Positions 7,842-16,836 are shown, counted from the first letter of the stretch. The stretch: DNA of 51,238 nucleotides from Candidatus Pyrohabitans sp. JdFR-17 (GCA_002011115.2 MTME02000090.1:1-51238), one strand, 5' to 3'. Notes: generated by a model not told the origin, from the letters alone. Numbers and translations are program-made.

Positions 7842-8141
7842 ATGCGCACAGATTTGCCAGAGGTAAGCCCCGAAGCGAGTTTTGACGAGATAGTTGGCTT
7901 AATTACTGACAGCGACATTGTCGCATGGCGCGCCTCTGGCAACGACACCTCCAATGTAAAAGCGTACCAGATGATGACCCCTTGCGAAGTAATGGGAAGA
8001 AACCCCTGTCTGCAGATTAATGAAGACGACGACATAAAGAATGCGATGAAGGTCATGGCGATAAGCGGCGTGCGACATCTGCTTGTATGGGGTGAGGGAG
8101 GCAAAGCTAAAGGCGTGCTCTGCGCCCATGAACTTATTTAA
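7842..8141 (+). CDS. CBS-domain protein, start uncertain
   Basis: From ATG 7842 the protein is 99 aa: a shortened first CBS unit (MRTDLPEVSPEASFDEIVGLI) and a full second one (MTPCEVMGRNPCLQINEDDD...GVRHLLVWGEGGKAKGVL). In-frame codons upstream read ITKVKDY, exactly what normally precedes this motif in CBS proteins, yet the frame holds no ATG, GTG or TTG back to the stop at 7800. A strong AGGAGGGG at 7805-7812 is placed for an ATT (7815) or ATC (7821) start. The true N-terminus may therefore be about 7-9 residues longer. It overlaps the 3' end of FEN1 by 8 bp. Confidence 0.7.
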   Translation: MRTDLPEVSPEASFDEIVGLITDSDIVAWRASGNDTSNVKAYQMMTPCEVMGRNPCLQINEDDDIKNAMKVMAISGVRHLLVWGEGGKAKGVLCAHELI

Positions 8142-9165
8142 ACCATGTATCCAGGCTGCGCTGCGCCCGGGTGACCTTTAAAGCCTTCTCCATCTTTTCC
8201 AGCGCCTTTTCTACGCGCTCCCGGGAGAAGTCCCTCTCCCCACATAAAAAGGCGATTACACCCTCTTTATCAGGTAAGTGCCACTCTAGCTTATAATCGT
8301 CAGTGGTTTTGTGGTTTAGGAAAAGTTCTCTTATCTCAGCCACGTCGAAGTCTACCTCTATCCCCTTAGCCTCTAGGGCGCGCTCAGCGCTACCGTGCTC
8401 TTTAATAAGCGCATACGCCTTCTTGGGGCCTATGCCTCCGACTCCGCCAGGGTTGTAATCTGTGCCTATGAGTATTGCGATGTCTATTAACTGCTCCCGG
8501 CTTACACCAAGGCTGCGAAGCACCTCGTCTAGGATTATAATCTCAGGCTTCACATCAACGTACGCTTTCTTTCTCGGAAGCTTCCGCTTGCCGGAGATGG
8601 TGAGGTTGCGTACAAGGCGGGGAGAACCAAAGAGCAGGGAGTCGTAGTCCTGGCTGCCTGCGGCAAAAACGTCGCCGCGCTTTGCCATGTACGCAGCCTG
8701 AGCCTCGCCCTCAGCGGGAGCCTCAACGTATGGTATGCCGAGCAGCGTGAGCAGGCGTTTGGCGTCGCTGAGCATGGCATCGGTGAGCTTCGCAGACTGC
8801 ACAGCCTTGCTCCACGCCTCCTCGTAGCGCTCCTCCTTCAGCGCGCGCTCCCACTCCCGTTTAGCCTGCTCTCTCAGCTGGTTTCTCTCTTTAATTACCT
8901 TGGATTTCAGCTTGGGCGGCTCGCCGTCAAACACGTACACGGGCAAAACGCCAAACTCAATAAGATTCGCGTTACGGTAGAGTATGCCTGAGAGGTGGCT
9001 TGTGACTCGTCCCTGAGAGTCGCGCAGGGGTTCGCCGGTGGGCTGGCGGATGATTGAGAGGAACTGGTAGAGGGTGTTGAAGGCATCTATGGCTATGCGC
9101 TTGCCCGCGAGCTCATCAAAACTTATCTCCCTCGCCGCCACCAGGTCGCCAAGTTGAACTCCCAT
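8134..9165 (-). CDS. fen: Flap endonuclease 1
   Basis: The protein (343 aa, normal length) removes 5' flaps during Okazaki-fragment maturation and repair. The N-domain starts MGVQLGDLV with metal ligands in IAIDAFNTLYQ and YVFDGEPP. The I-domain has EGEAQAAYMAKRGDVFAAGSQDYDSL, and the helix-3-turn-helix has GTDYNPGGVGGIGPKKA. The C-terminus ends QRSLDTWFK, a PIP box for binding PCNA. A TATA element (complement near 9187-9197) lies about 26 bp before the ATG, so the mRNA is probably leaderless. Confidence 0.97.
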   Translation of the reverse strand: MGVQLGDLVAAREISFDELAGKRIAIDAFNTLYQFLSIIRQPTGEPLRDSQGRVTSHLSGILYRNANLIEFGVLPVYVFDGEPPKLKSKVIKERNQLREQAKREWERALKEERYEEAWSKAVQSAKLTDAMLSDAKRLLTLLGIPYVEAPAEGEAQAAYMAKRGDVFAAGSQDYDSLLFGSPRLVRNLTISGKRKLPRKKAYVDVKPEIIILDEVLRSLGVSREQLIDIAILIGTDYNPGGVGGIGPKKAYALIKEHGSAERALEAKGIEVDFDVAEIRELFLNHKTTDDYKLEWHLPDKEGVIAFLCGERDFSRERVEKALEKMEKALKVTRAQRSLDTWFK

Positions 9166-9224
9166 TGTAAAAGTGTAGGTATCGGAGGCTTATAAAGATG
9201 TCGAAAATTTGCTGAGAAGGGAAG

Positions 9225-11297
9225 TCAGTGATGGTGCATGTGCTCTTTGTGCTCCTCATGCTCCACCTCAGGCGCTTCCTCCTCAAACTCTACTCCTTTC
9301 GGCTCATACTTCCTCAATGTCTGGCTGTTCATCGCCACTATCACTGTGCTCAGGGACATTAGCAGAGCACCAATTGCTGGGCTAACAACTATACCATAGC
9401 TGTACAGAACGCCAGCGGCGAGAGGTATGGCGAAGATGTTGTAGCCTGCGGCCCACCACAGATTCTGGACCATTTTCCCATAGGTCTTTCCTGAAAGGTC
9501 TATAACCTTTGGCACATCCCTGGGGTCATTCCTCACGAGGATGATGTCCGCACTCTCAATGGCAACATCGGTGCCCGCGCCAATGGCGATGCCAACGTCT
9601 GCTGTAACCAGGGCTGGGGCGTCGTTTATGCCGTCGCCAACCATGGCTACGCGGTACCCCTTCTCCTTCAGAAGCTTAATTTTCTCAGCCTTCTCGTGGG
9701 GCAGAACCTGGGCGAAGTAGTCGTCTATACCAAGCTCCCTCGAAACCCACCTGGCTACTTCCTCGGCATCGCCGGTAAGCATGTAAACCTTAACCCCAAG
9801 CTCCTTCAGCTTTTTAACCGCTTCGTAAGACTCTTCCCTTATCCTGTCCGCGAGGGCAAAGGCGCCGGCAAGCTTCCCATCAACTAGAGTAAAAACGACA
9901 GTCTTGCCCTGCTCCTGAAGTTCCTTTATTCTCTCGTGATTAACTTCAATCTTCATCTCCTTCAGCAGGTTGGGGCTCGCCACGTACACCTCTTTTCCTG
10001 CCACCTTCCCGTAGGCGCCTTTCCCAGGTATAGCCTTGAATTCCTCTGGCTCAGGTATATCTACGCCATTGTGCTCCGCATACTCCACTATTGCCTTTGC
10101 TATTATGTGCTCAGAGTTGCGCTCAACGCTGGCTGTGAGTTTTAAAAGCTCATCTTCGGGAATAAGCGCAATAACGTCGCTGACGCCGAATTTACCTTCT
10201 GTTAGCGTGCCCGTCTTGTCGAAAACCACTGCATTGAGATCCTTCGCCGCTTCAAAGGCACGCCTATCTCTAATAAGAATGCCGCTCTTTGCGGTTATCG
10301 AGGTTGAGATGGCAACCACCAGGGGTATCGCCAGACCCAAGGCATGAGGACAGGCTATAACCAGCACAGTAACCGCTCTTTCAAGGGCAAATTCAGGCAT
10401 CCCCAGAAGATACCACACCGCGTAGGTCACTATTCCCACAGTAAGAGCGACATAAAACAGAAAAGCTGCAGCTCTGTTCGCCAGGTCCTGCGTACGCGAC
10501 CTGCTTTCCTGTGCCTGTTTCACCAGCGCTATAACCTGCGCCAGGTAGGTCTCCTCGCCTGTTCGCTCTATCTTTACCTTCAGCGCACCCTCTGTGTTTA
10601 TCGCACCTCCTATTACCTTCTCCCCAGGCTTTTTGTGCACCGGTTTGGATTCCCCCGTAAGCAAGGCTTCATTCACATAAGACTCGCCCTCAACCACGAC
10701 ACCGTCTGCAGGAATCTTCTCACCAGGGCGAACCAGCACAACATCGCCAGCCTTGAGCTGTGAGACTGGTACGTCTTCAATGGCACTGCCCTTCACAAGG
10801 TGAGCCACAGTGGGCATTATCTTAACAAGCTCTTCTAGCGCTCTCGAGGCACCGAGGATGCTCTTTGCCTCTATCCAGTGCCCGAAAAGCATGACATCTA
10901 TAAGCGTCGCTAACTCCCAGAAGAAGTCCTTTCCGGCTATAAAAAAGACGGTTGCAGAGGAGTAGAAGAAGGCAACGGAGATGGCAGTGCTTATGAGGGT
11001 CATCATCCCCGGCTGCCTTGCTTTTATCTCTTTAATACTTCCCTTCAGGAATGGCGAGCCACCATAGAAATAAACCGCTGATGACAAGATGAATAAAATC
11101 ACCTTCTGGTATGGTATTTCTATGCGAAAACCAAACCACATCTGAATCATTTCAGAGAGGAGCAGGATAGGAACAGTGAGTATAAGGCAGACCCAAAATC
11201 TCTTCTTGAACTCCTCTATGTGATGCTCGTGGGTATGCTGAGCGTGCTGGCTATGCTGATTGTGTTCACTATGCTGCTGTTCCATTTTATCCCTCAT
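9225..11297 (-). CDS. copB: CopB-type copper-translocating P-type ATPase
   Basis: This P1B ATPase (690 aa from ATG 11297) has CPHALG in the transport helix instead of CPC, placing it with CopB pumps such as the Archaeoglobus fulgidus enzyme. The other signatures are present: TGES in the A-domain, DKTGTLT at the phosphorylation site, and MVGDGINDAPAL. In place of a CxxC metal-binding domain, both ends are His-rich (QHSEHNQHSQHAQHTHEHH and EHEEHKEHMHHH). GGAGG lies 11 nt before this ATG; the GTG at 11309 overlaps the site. A TATA element is at about 11335-11347. It probably exports Cu2+ or Cu+. Confidence 0.93.
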   Translation of the reverse strand: MRDKMEQQHSEHNQHSQHAQHTHEHHIEEFKKRFWVCLILTVPILLLSEMIQMWFGFRIEIPYQKVILFILSSAVYFYGGSPFLKGSIKEIKARQPGMMTLISTAISVAFFYSSATVFFIAGKDFFWELATLIDVMLFGHWIEAKSILGASRALEELVKIMPTVAHLVKGSAIEDVPVSQLKAGDVVLVRPGEKIPADGVVVEGESYVNEALLTGESKPVHKKPGEKVIGGAINTEGALKVKIERTGEETYLAQVIALVKQAQESRSRTQDLANRAAAFLFYVALTVGIVTYAVWYLLGMPEFALERAVTVLVIACPHALGLAIPLVVAISTSITAKSGILIRDRRAFEAAKDLNAVVFDKTGTLTEGKFGVSDVIALIPEDELLKLTASVERNSEHIIAKAIVEYAEHNGVDIPEPEEFKAIPGKGAYGKVAGKEVYVASPNLLKEMKIEVNHERIKELQEQGKTVVFTLVDGKLAGAFALADRIREESYEAVKKLKELGVKVYMLTGDAEEVARWVSRELGIDDYFAQVLPHEKAEKIKLLKEKGYRVAMVGDGINDAPALVTADVGIAIGAGTDVAIESADIILVRNDPRDVPKVIDLSGKTYGKMVQNLWWAAGYNIFAIPLAAGVLYSYGIVVSPAIGALLMSLSTVIVAMNSQTLRKYEPKGVEFEEEAPEVEHEEHKEHMHHH

Positions 11298-11451
11298 TCG
11301 CCCATACACCTCCTCAAATCAATTAAAGCGAAATCCTGTTTATATGTTTGTTACAGCAGACATTAAAAAGTTTCTTAAGCCATTATTAACCTTCAGAAAA
11401 AAGAACCTGTAGTACTCCAAGAAGCCAAAAAAACAGAAAAAGAGGGGATGC

Positions 11452-11691
11452 TTATCTGTTTATCGGGTAGTAATAGTTAACGCCGTTTATCTCCTCTTTC
11501 TTCAGGTGCTTGTGAAGCATGTTGTAGTATATGAACATCTTCAGGTGGGAGTCTGTAATCTTGTATCCCTGCTGCCGCACGCGCTCAACGATCTGCTTGC
11601 CGTTGAGCTTCTCTCCCTCTTTAAAAACGCTCAAAATCACATTCACCTTGTGCGAGACGTTTCCAAACTTCTTCACGCGCATCACCCCCAT
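11452..11691 (-). CDS. Small winged-helix DNA-binding protein
   Basis: The 79-aa protein has a helix-turn-helix plus wing pattern: VNVILSVFKEGEKLNGKQIVERVRQQGYKITDSHLKMFI followed by a beta wing (HLKKEEINGVNYYYPI). It is probably a transcription regulator or a nucleic-acid adaptor. Its ATG shares one base with the stop of the DHHA1-like gene (TAATG), so it is translationally coupled and is the last gene of the ftsZ operon. An internal ATG (MRVKKF) three codons later is possible. Target unknown. Confidence 0.72.
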   Translation of the reverse strand: MGVMRVKKFGNVSHKVNVILSVFKEGEKLNGKQIVERVRQQGYKITDSHLKMFIYYNMLHKHLKKEEINGVNYYYPINR

Positions 11692-12170
11692 TACAAAACA
11701 ACCTCCTGCTTGTGCCCAGGTAGGCTTATGAGATTCTTTATGTCCGCTACTCTATCGAAGACGGTGCCAAAGCCACGGGTGGCGGTGCCTCCCGCTAGAG
11801 CTTCATTCATAAGCTCGTCTATAACGCGCAGTATTTTCTCCTGGCTGTTGAAATACCCCAGCATTCCCAGGGGAATTATCGCTAGGGTATAGCCGTTGAC
11901 CTCCTTAACCCTGCCCAGCTCAGGAAAGGCTTTTTCTATCTTGGCTGCGAGGTTGACTCTCTTTCTGCTCTTTCCGACCAGGTAAACCATGCCACCCTTT
12001 ATGCCGTACACAAGCGCTGTGGAAACGCCCTTCATCTCCAGCAAGCGGTCCACAACCTTTGGCAAGAGGTTGAGGTCGCTGTTATCAATGAACTCCACGT
12101 TGAGCATGAGAAAGTCGTCCTTGGTTGTCACATTACCGGCCATCTCCTTAAGTAACTCCTGAGTTATCAT
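11691..12170 (-). CDS. Orphan DHHA1-like domain protein
   Basis: The sequence LPKVVDRLLEMKGVSTALVY...VYLVGKSRKRVNLAAKIEKAF and IPLGMLGYFNSQEKILRVIDEL follows closely the C-terminal DHHA1 part of archaeal DHH-family phosphoesterases as I remember them. The catalytic DHH domain is absent (159 aa in all), and the usual GGH motif is replaced around ELGRVKEVNGYT. It is therefore probably a non-catalytic binding domain for nucleotides or RNA. It lies between two small genes in the ftsZ operon, 3 bp after the upstream stop. The assignment is from pattern memory and needs a profile search. Confidence 0.55.
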   Translation of the reverse strand: MITQELLKEMAGNVTTKDDFLMLNVEFIDNSDLNLLPKVVDRLLEMKGVSTALVYGIKGGMVYLVGKSRKRVNLAAKIEKAFPELGRVKEVNGYTLAIIPLGMLGYFNSQEKILRVIDELMNEALAGGTATRGFGTVFDRVADIKNLISLPGHKQEVVL

Positions 12171-12173
12171 AAC

Positions 12174-12368
12174 CTACTCCTCCACGTCTAGCTCGTGCTT
12201 TATCACCACAAAGCCTGCACCCTCGATGGGTATGAGAACATAGTTGGATATGTCTCGACTGTCGGAAAGGCAGAGCAGAGAGTATGTCCTCGCAGGGTAG
12301 CGCTGCTTCGGGTTTAGTTCAAAACCACCAACATTGTGAGAAACACAAACCACAGACACTTTTGCCAC
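12174..12368 (-). CDS. Hypothetical protein downstream of ftsZ
   Basis: I do not recognise this 64-aa protein, which reads as a compact beta-rich fold (YSLLCLSDSRDISNYVLIPIEGAGFVVIKHELDVEE). The GTG start at 12368 follows the ftsZ stop by about 20 bp, next to a G-rich ribosome-binding segment; a second GTG at 12359 is equally placed. It precedes the DHHA1-like gene by 3 bp. Tight packing supports a real operon gene. Confidence 0.55.
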   Translation of the reverse strand: MAKVSVVCVSHNVGGFELNPKQRYPARTYSLLCLSDSRDISNYVLIPIEGAGFVVIKHELDVEE

Positions 12369-12389
12369 CCCCCAAAGGAGGGGGAGGGA

Positions 12390-13565
12390 TTAGAAGATGT
12401 AGTCTATCCCCAGATTGGCGATCATCGCCGGCACTTCGCGCTGTGGGCTGTGCATCTCAGGTCTGGAAGGAATTCTGGGCTGTCTCGGTCGAGTGAAGCG
12501 GGACATCTCCACCCGCTTGGGTATCTGTATATCGCTTCCCTCAGGCCCCATTATGTCAGGTGACTGCACGCCGGTCATGATCACCATGACCTGGACCATG
12601 CCGTTGAACTCAGGGTCAATGCGGGCGCCCCAGATCACATTGGAGTCTTCGCGCAGGTAGCTGGTGGCAATCTCGCCTATCTTTGTGGCTTCCGCAAGGG
12701 TCAGGTCTTCGCCGCCAGTGATGTGCACCAGCGCACCTGTGGCACCGCGGTAGTCCACCTCAAGCAGTGGATTCTCAAGGGCATGGAGCACCGCCTCCTC
12801 CGCGCGATTGCGGGTGTCGCTCTCGCCCAGGCCAATCATTGCGATGCCATTCTTTGAGCCCTCGCGCATAACAGCGCGGACGTCAGCGAAGTCAAGGTTT
12901 ACGAGGCTGGGCATGGAAATTGTCTCGGTAATGCCTTTCACCATTCTTGCAAGAACCTCATCAGCTACAGCGAAAGCGTCATTCATGGGCAGGTCGGGCA
13001 CATAGCTGAGAAGCTTGTTGTTGTCTATAACCACGACGCTGTCAGCGTTGTTGCGCAGCTTCACCAGCGCCTGCTTTGCCTTGCCGATGCGTGCGCGCTC
13101 TATCTTGAAGGGCATGGTAACTGCTCCCACAACGACTGCACCAATGTCCTTGGCGACCTCCGCTACGACTGGAAGTGAGCCTGTGCCAGTGCCGCCGCCC
13201 AAACCACCGGTGACGAAAACTAGGTCGGCGCCGTCGAGGAGGTCCTTCAGCGCAGGCTTAGCTTCGATGGCTGCCTGCTCCCCAATCTCAGGATAGCCGC
13301 CAGCGCCCAAGCCCTTGGTGATCTCATAGCCTATAAGCACCTTTTTGTCCGCCTTTATAACGGCGAGGTGCTGCTTGTCAGTATTTATTGCAATCAGCTG
13401 GGCGCCATTGATACCTATGTGCGCAAGGCGATTTATTGTGTTGTTCCCAGCGCCGCCGCATCCAACGACGACGATCTTGGCTTCTCCTATCTCCTTGTCA
13501 AGAGCATCTCCTATCGGCTGCATCTTTTCTGTATTTTCCTTCGCTTTTTGTACGAGACTTCTCAT
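12390..13565 (-). CDS. ftsZ: Cell-division protein FtsZ
   Basis: The tubulin-like GTPase (391 aa) forms the division ring. It has the nucleotide-binding VVVGCGGAGNNTINRL (about 32-47), the tubulin signature GGGTGTG at 123-129, and the T7 synergy region NLDFADVRAVM. The N-terminal extension of about 27 residues is typical of archaeal FtsZ. The C-terminal tail ends in ANLGIDYIF, a probable protein-interaction peptide. A TATA box (complement near 13613-13626) and a G-rich ribosome-binding site (GGGGGG) before the ATG are both visible. It leads an operon with three small genes. Confidence 0.96.
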   Translation of the reverse strand: MRSLVQKAKENTEKMQPIGDALDKEIGEAKIVVVGCGGAGNNTINRLAHIGINGAQLIAINTDKQHLAVIKADKKVLIGYEITKGLGAGGYPEIGEQAAIEAKPALKDLLDGADLVFVTGGLGGGTGTGSLPVVAEVAKDIGAVVVGAVTMPFKIERARIGKAKQALVKLRNNADSVVVIDNNKLLSYVPDLPMNDAFAVADEVLARMVKGITETISMPSLVNLDFADVRAVMREGSKNGIAMIGLGESDTRNRAEEAVLHALENPLLEVDYRGATGALVHITGGEDLTLAEATKIGEIATSYLREDSNVIWGARIDPEFNGMVQVMVIMTGVQSPDIMGPEGSDIQIPKRVEMSRFTRPRQPRIPSRPEMHSPQREVPAMIANLGIDYIF

Positions 13566-13612
13566 CTTTTTCTTACCCCCCAGTATTCATTATTATTCAC
13601 TCATTCACAGTA

Positions 13613-13626
13613 TACATATATAAATC
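13613..13626 (-). promoter_or_regulatory. TATA box of the ftsZ operon
   Basis: The complement reads gatttatatatgta, about 50 bp before the ftsZ ATG, leaving a leader of roughly 25 nt that contains the G-rich ribosome-binding site. Confidence 0.55.
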
Positions 13627-13793
13627 TTTCGATTTAATTTTCGAAACATCATTCAACAAAAATAGCTGTAGATATATTCTTTCTTATTAATGTCGCTAAT
13701 ATCTGTTGCCATTACTCATATTTAAAGGATATGCACAAGCTTTATATATGCAGGTATTCACTGAATAATGTTAACTTCTGTGAATGTGAATAG

Positions 13794-14363
13794 ATGGTGA
13801 AGATGGAGTACCTTGAAATAATTCTGGAGACACGGGAGAGCAGTGGTACTTCACGCCTCAAGCTGGAGGGGTTAGAATACAGCGAGGCAAAAGAAAAGAT
13901 TAAAGAGCACCTCAATTACATCTTCCGCACTGAGAGGTTCGTGGGGATAAAGGTTTCGGCGAAGGGTGAGGACAAGGAGGTGGAGAGGGAGTTTAAAAAG
14001 CTCAGTCACCGCGTTGCGCTGGAGAAGGTGCTGGACTTTCTCAGTTACGTTTACGGTGTGGAGGAGCTGGAAATTGCTGAAGATTTTGCCCCCGCAACTG
14101 AGAACTGGCTGGGCAGGTACGACATAGAGAAGATGACGCAAAAGGAAAAGTTGCTCCTACTGCTAAGGCACAATCATGCCGGTGAATGGGTTCGCTCGCA
14201 GGATATACAGGAGGAGTATGAGATACTCTTCGGTGAGAGGATAAAGCTCAGCAGCCTCTCCACCTACCTCGCCAGGTTCTATGAGTCAGGTGTGCTGCAG
14301 AGGCGCGGCTCTCGAGCGCAGTGGGAGTACCGCTTACCTGAGGCTGCGCAGCTAAATGTTTAG
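13794..14363 (+). CDS. Hypothetical protein with C-terminal winged helix
   Basis: This 189-aa protein is not recognised by name. The N-terminal ~95 residues form an alpha/beta unit rich in Glu and Lys (YLEIILETRESSGTSRLKLEGL). After a linker, residues ~115-185 look like a winged helix (MTQKEKLLLLLRHNHAGEWVRSQDIQEEYE...LSTYLARFYESGVLQRRGSRAQWEYRL). It may be an archaeal DNA-binding regulator. A TATA box, ctttatatatg, is at about 13740-13750. It starts at ATG 13794, with a second ATG at 13803, and is convergent with the DUF447 gene, overlapping it by 12 bp. Confidence 0.72.
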   Translation: MVKMEYLEIILETRESSGTSRLKLEGLEYSEAKEKIKEHLNYIFRTERFVGIKVSAKGEDKEVEREFKKLSHRVALEKVLDFLSYVYGVEELEIAEDFAPATENWLGRYDIEKMTQKEKLLLLLRHNHAGEWVRSQDIQEEYEILFGERIKLSSLSTYLARFYESGVLQRRGSRAQWEYRLPEAAQLNV

Positions 14364-14945
14364 ACTCTTTAAAAATTCTTCTATTTCTCTATATTCTCGC
14401 GCTGGCAGGGTGCGGCGCATTATTCTCTTGAGCTGCTCCTCCCTCTCCCTCTTCCCTCTGCTGAGGTCTATCGCCAGCTCCACAGCAGCGAAGAAGCCAC
14501 GGCAAGGCGCCTGTGGGAAAGGCTTGAGCACCTTGACCTCTTTCACCATGCCATTCACAACGCTAATGCGGCTTTCGCCAAGAGAATCACTGAGCGAATA
14601 GCTCTTCACAGTCTTTGCCTCTATTGCTGCATACGCATGGGCGGCTTTTAAATAAGGTGCGTTGAGCTTCGAACGCGAAACCTCCCTATGGCTAACCTCC
14701 GGCGAGTGCTTTAAAAGCGCTGACTTGAGAAAAAGCAGCGCATCGTAGGTAATATTCAGCACCGCACATCCCTCGCGGGAGATGTTTGCGAGGGTGTCGC
14801 TGCCTCTATGCAGCTTTAGCACCACCTCAGCGTCGCCCAGCGTGTAAACCCCCATGGGCGCCGCGTTTGGCGAGCCGTCGCTGTTGTATGTCGTAACTAT
14901 ACATTCCACCACGCTGCCCTTTTTAAATCCAAGCTCGCTAAGCAT
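14352..14945 (-). CDS. DUF447 family protein
   Basis: The protein (197 aa) begins ECIVTTYNSDGSPNAAPMGV, typical of DUF447, a split-barrel flavin-reductase-like family of archaea and some C1-using bacteria. Function is not established. Its genomic association with CitG-like proteins and C1-carrier genes suggests a role in methanofuran, tetrahydromethanopterin or related cofactor metabolism. Here it lies 8 bp downstream of the CitG-like gene and in the same operon as cofD, which supports that link by context only. Confidence 0.85.
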   Translation of the reverse strand: MLSELGFKKGSVVECIVTTYNSDGSPNAAPMGVYTLGDAEVVLKLHRGSDTLANISREGCAVLNITYDALLFLKSALLKHSPEVSHREVSRSKLNAPYLKAAHAYAAIEAKTVKSYSLSDSLGESRISVVNGMVKEVKVLKPFPQAPCRGFFAAVELAIDLSRGKREREEQLKRIMRRTLPAREYREIEEFLKSLNI

Positions 14946-14953
14946 GCCATCAC

Positions 14954-15868
14954 CTATGGTCTAATCCCGCTGATAAGCCCAACAAATAGCGACGCTGCAA
15001 CCAGGTCGGCTGTTGTGCCCGGGTTTAGCAGATTTCCCTCGCTGCGCAGGTATTCGTCCAGCTCTTCCAGCGCTCGCTCTGTAACTCCCACCTCAAGTAC
15101 GCGGCGAGCGCGCTTTGAAACATCTTCTGCTATGCGCTTGCCAGCCTTCTTTATTATCAGGGAATCTGGTACCGCTGAAAGTATAGAGAGGAAGCACTCC
15201 ACAGTGGCGCGTTGCAGGTCCCCAGAGCTCTCATACGCCCGCCTCAGCGCAGGGTAGCCCAGCTCAAAGGTGACGGGATAGCCTTGAACAAGCTCCCTGG
15301 CGATAGAATCACCTTCGCTCATTTCCATTACTTGGTAGAAAGTTATCCTGCGCTCTGTAATCTCTGCAAGGCTGCGCGGATCAAAAACGTCTAAGCTCTC
15401 TGCGCTCCGCAGTCGTGGCGAGGCTATACCTATCCCTTTATATAATTCTATAGTATCTTTATACGTTGCCGCTTTAACAACGCTGAGAGCACTCTCCCTC
15501 AGAGCGCCAAGCTTTACCTCCCCATCCCTCGCGAGCGCATAGCCTGCGCCTGCGCAGAGGGGCAGGAGGAGCATCGCCTCGCCAAGAATGGTGTTTCCCC
15601 CACGGTGCCAGTGCTTCACCTCGATAATAGCCTTCTTAATCAGCCTCCCTATGCCTATCTTCTCAATGAGCAGCCTTCCCGTAGCTGCGCTGTAGCCTCG
15701 CTGCGCAGCTTCTCTAGCAACTGGAGCAAAGGCGGCAGCGCTCGCCAAAAAGTGCTCATAACGCGTATCCTCAAAGTCTTTGCCACAGGTTACGTTTCCC
15801 GGCTTAGGTGCGGAGACCTCGAGAAGAATTGCAAGCTGTGCCGCCGTAGCTATATCTTTTATTTGCAT
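14954..15868 (-). CDS. Triphosphoribosyl-dephospho-CoA synthase (CitG/MdcB)-like protein
   Basis: The protein (304 aa) has the family signatures SAPKPGNVTCGKDFEDT near the N-terminus and NTILGEAMLLLPL in the middle. Classical CitG makes the prosthetic group of citrate lyase, but archaeal members lack that enzyme and probably attach or build another phosphoribosyl cofactor. I start at ATG 15868 (MQIKDIATAAQ), just after GGTGAGGAGG and 5 bp after the exchanger stop. The ORF-track start at 15940 overlaps the upstream gene by 67 bp. Neighbours are DUF447 and cofD. Confidence 0.85.
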   Translation of the reverse strand: MQIKDIATAAQLAILLEVSAPKPGNVTCGKDFEDTRYEHFLASAAAFAPVAREAAQRGYSAATGRLLIEKIGIGRLIKKAIIEVKHWHRGGNTILGEAMLLLPLCAGAGYALARDGEVKLGALRESALSVVKAATYKDTIELYKGIGIASPRLRSAESLDVFDPRSLAEITERRITFYQVMEMSEGDSIARELVQGYPVTFELGYPALRRAYESSGDLQRATVECFLSILSAVPDSLIIKKAGKRIAEDVSKRARRVLEVGVTERALEELDEYLRSEGNLLNPGTTADLVAASLFVGLISGIRP

Positions 15869-15873
15869 CCTCC

Positions 15874-16836
15874 TCACCTTATGGAGTAGGCGATGTAGAG
15901 GGGCACCGCGTAAAGCGCTGTGAAGAAGAACCCCTGCCATTTATCGAGCCTGCGCCTGGCCACGCTTATGCCTGCGATGAAAGTTAATAGGGTCATCGCC
16001 GTAAACTGGGGCGAGATGATGCCTGTAACGCTCCCGTTGCCCGTTGCGTAGGCGATTATGGGCATCGTACCCAGAAGCACAGAGTTGTGGTTGACCTTGG
16101 AGCCAATAAAGTTTGCCACGCTTATCTCTGCCAGCTTTGCATTTCTCATTACTGTGAGGAAGGCTGTTAGCTTCTCAGGAAGCTCACTGGCAAGGGGACC
16201 TATTATTATGGCTATGGTGACAGGACTAATACCAAAGGACTTGGCTAATGAAATCATCGCCTCAACGAAACGCTCGGCTACGGTGATTGTTATAATCCCG
16301 CCCAATATTAAGTAGCCCATGCCCTCAATAAACCTCTCCCTTGGTATCTTAACGGTGTGCTTTTTTCCAAACTCCCTCGCGGCAAGGGCGAGGTGTCCAA
16401 CGTATGCAAAGAAGATGGCGAAGAGTATCAGCCCATCCGCGAGGCTGAAGCCGTCGCCAATGTAGGCAAGAATGTACGCCACAACAGCGGTGGCAGCCAG
16501 GTAAAGGGCATCTATGCGCGTGGCGCGAGAAAGCTTGATCACCTTCACGGGTTTGCGACTCACCTTTGTGGTGGCAGTGAGGATCACCATGCCATAGCCC
16601 AAAGTTACCAGCATCGTGGCAGCACCAACTGCACTGCCCAGGGCAACGTCATATGCGCCCTTCACACTCGCCCAGAACACAAGCATATACTCGGGCAGAG
16701 TAGTTACAAAGGCCAAGATAATGCTTCCCGCGAAATTGGGTCCATACTTCTCGGCTATCATCTCAGCCCCATGGCTGAGCAGCGTTGCGGCGAACACTAT
16801 AATCAAGAAAAGCACCAGCGTCTCGAGTATCACCAT
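15874..16836 (-). CDS. Ca2+/cation antiporter (CaCA) family protein
   Basis: This polytopic membrane protein (320 aa, about ten helices) has the two inverted alpha-repeats of Na+/Ca2+ exchangers: LAFVTTLPEYMLVFWASVKG...GSAVGAATM and GPLASELPEKLTAF...VANFIGSKVNHNS. It probably exchanges a divalent cation for Na+ or H+. The ion is not predictable, because the second repeat has N-H-N in place of a more usual pattern. It starts ATG 16836, 4 bp after the cofD stop, within the cofD operon. Confidence 0.88.
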   Translation of the reverse strand: MVILETLVLFLIIVFAATLLSHGAEMIAEKYGPNFAGSIILAFVTTLPEYMLVFWASVKGAYDVALGSAVGAATMLVTLGYGMVILTATTKVSRKPVKVIKLSRATRIDALYLAATAVVAYILAYIGDGFSLADGLILFAIFFAYVGHLALAAREFGKKHTVKIPRERFIEGMGYLILGGIITITVAERFVEAMISLAKSFGISPVTIAIIIGPLASELPEKLTAFLTVMRNAKLAEISVANFIGSKVNHNSVLLGTMPIIAYATGNGSVTGIISPQFTAMTLLTFIAGISVARRRLDKWQGFFFTALYAVPLYIAYSIR

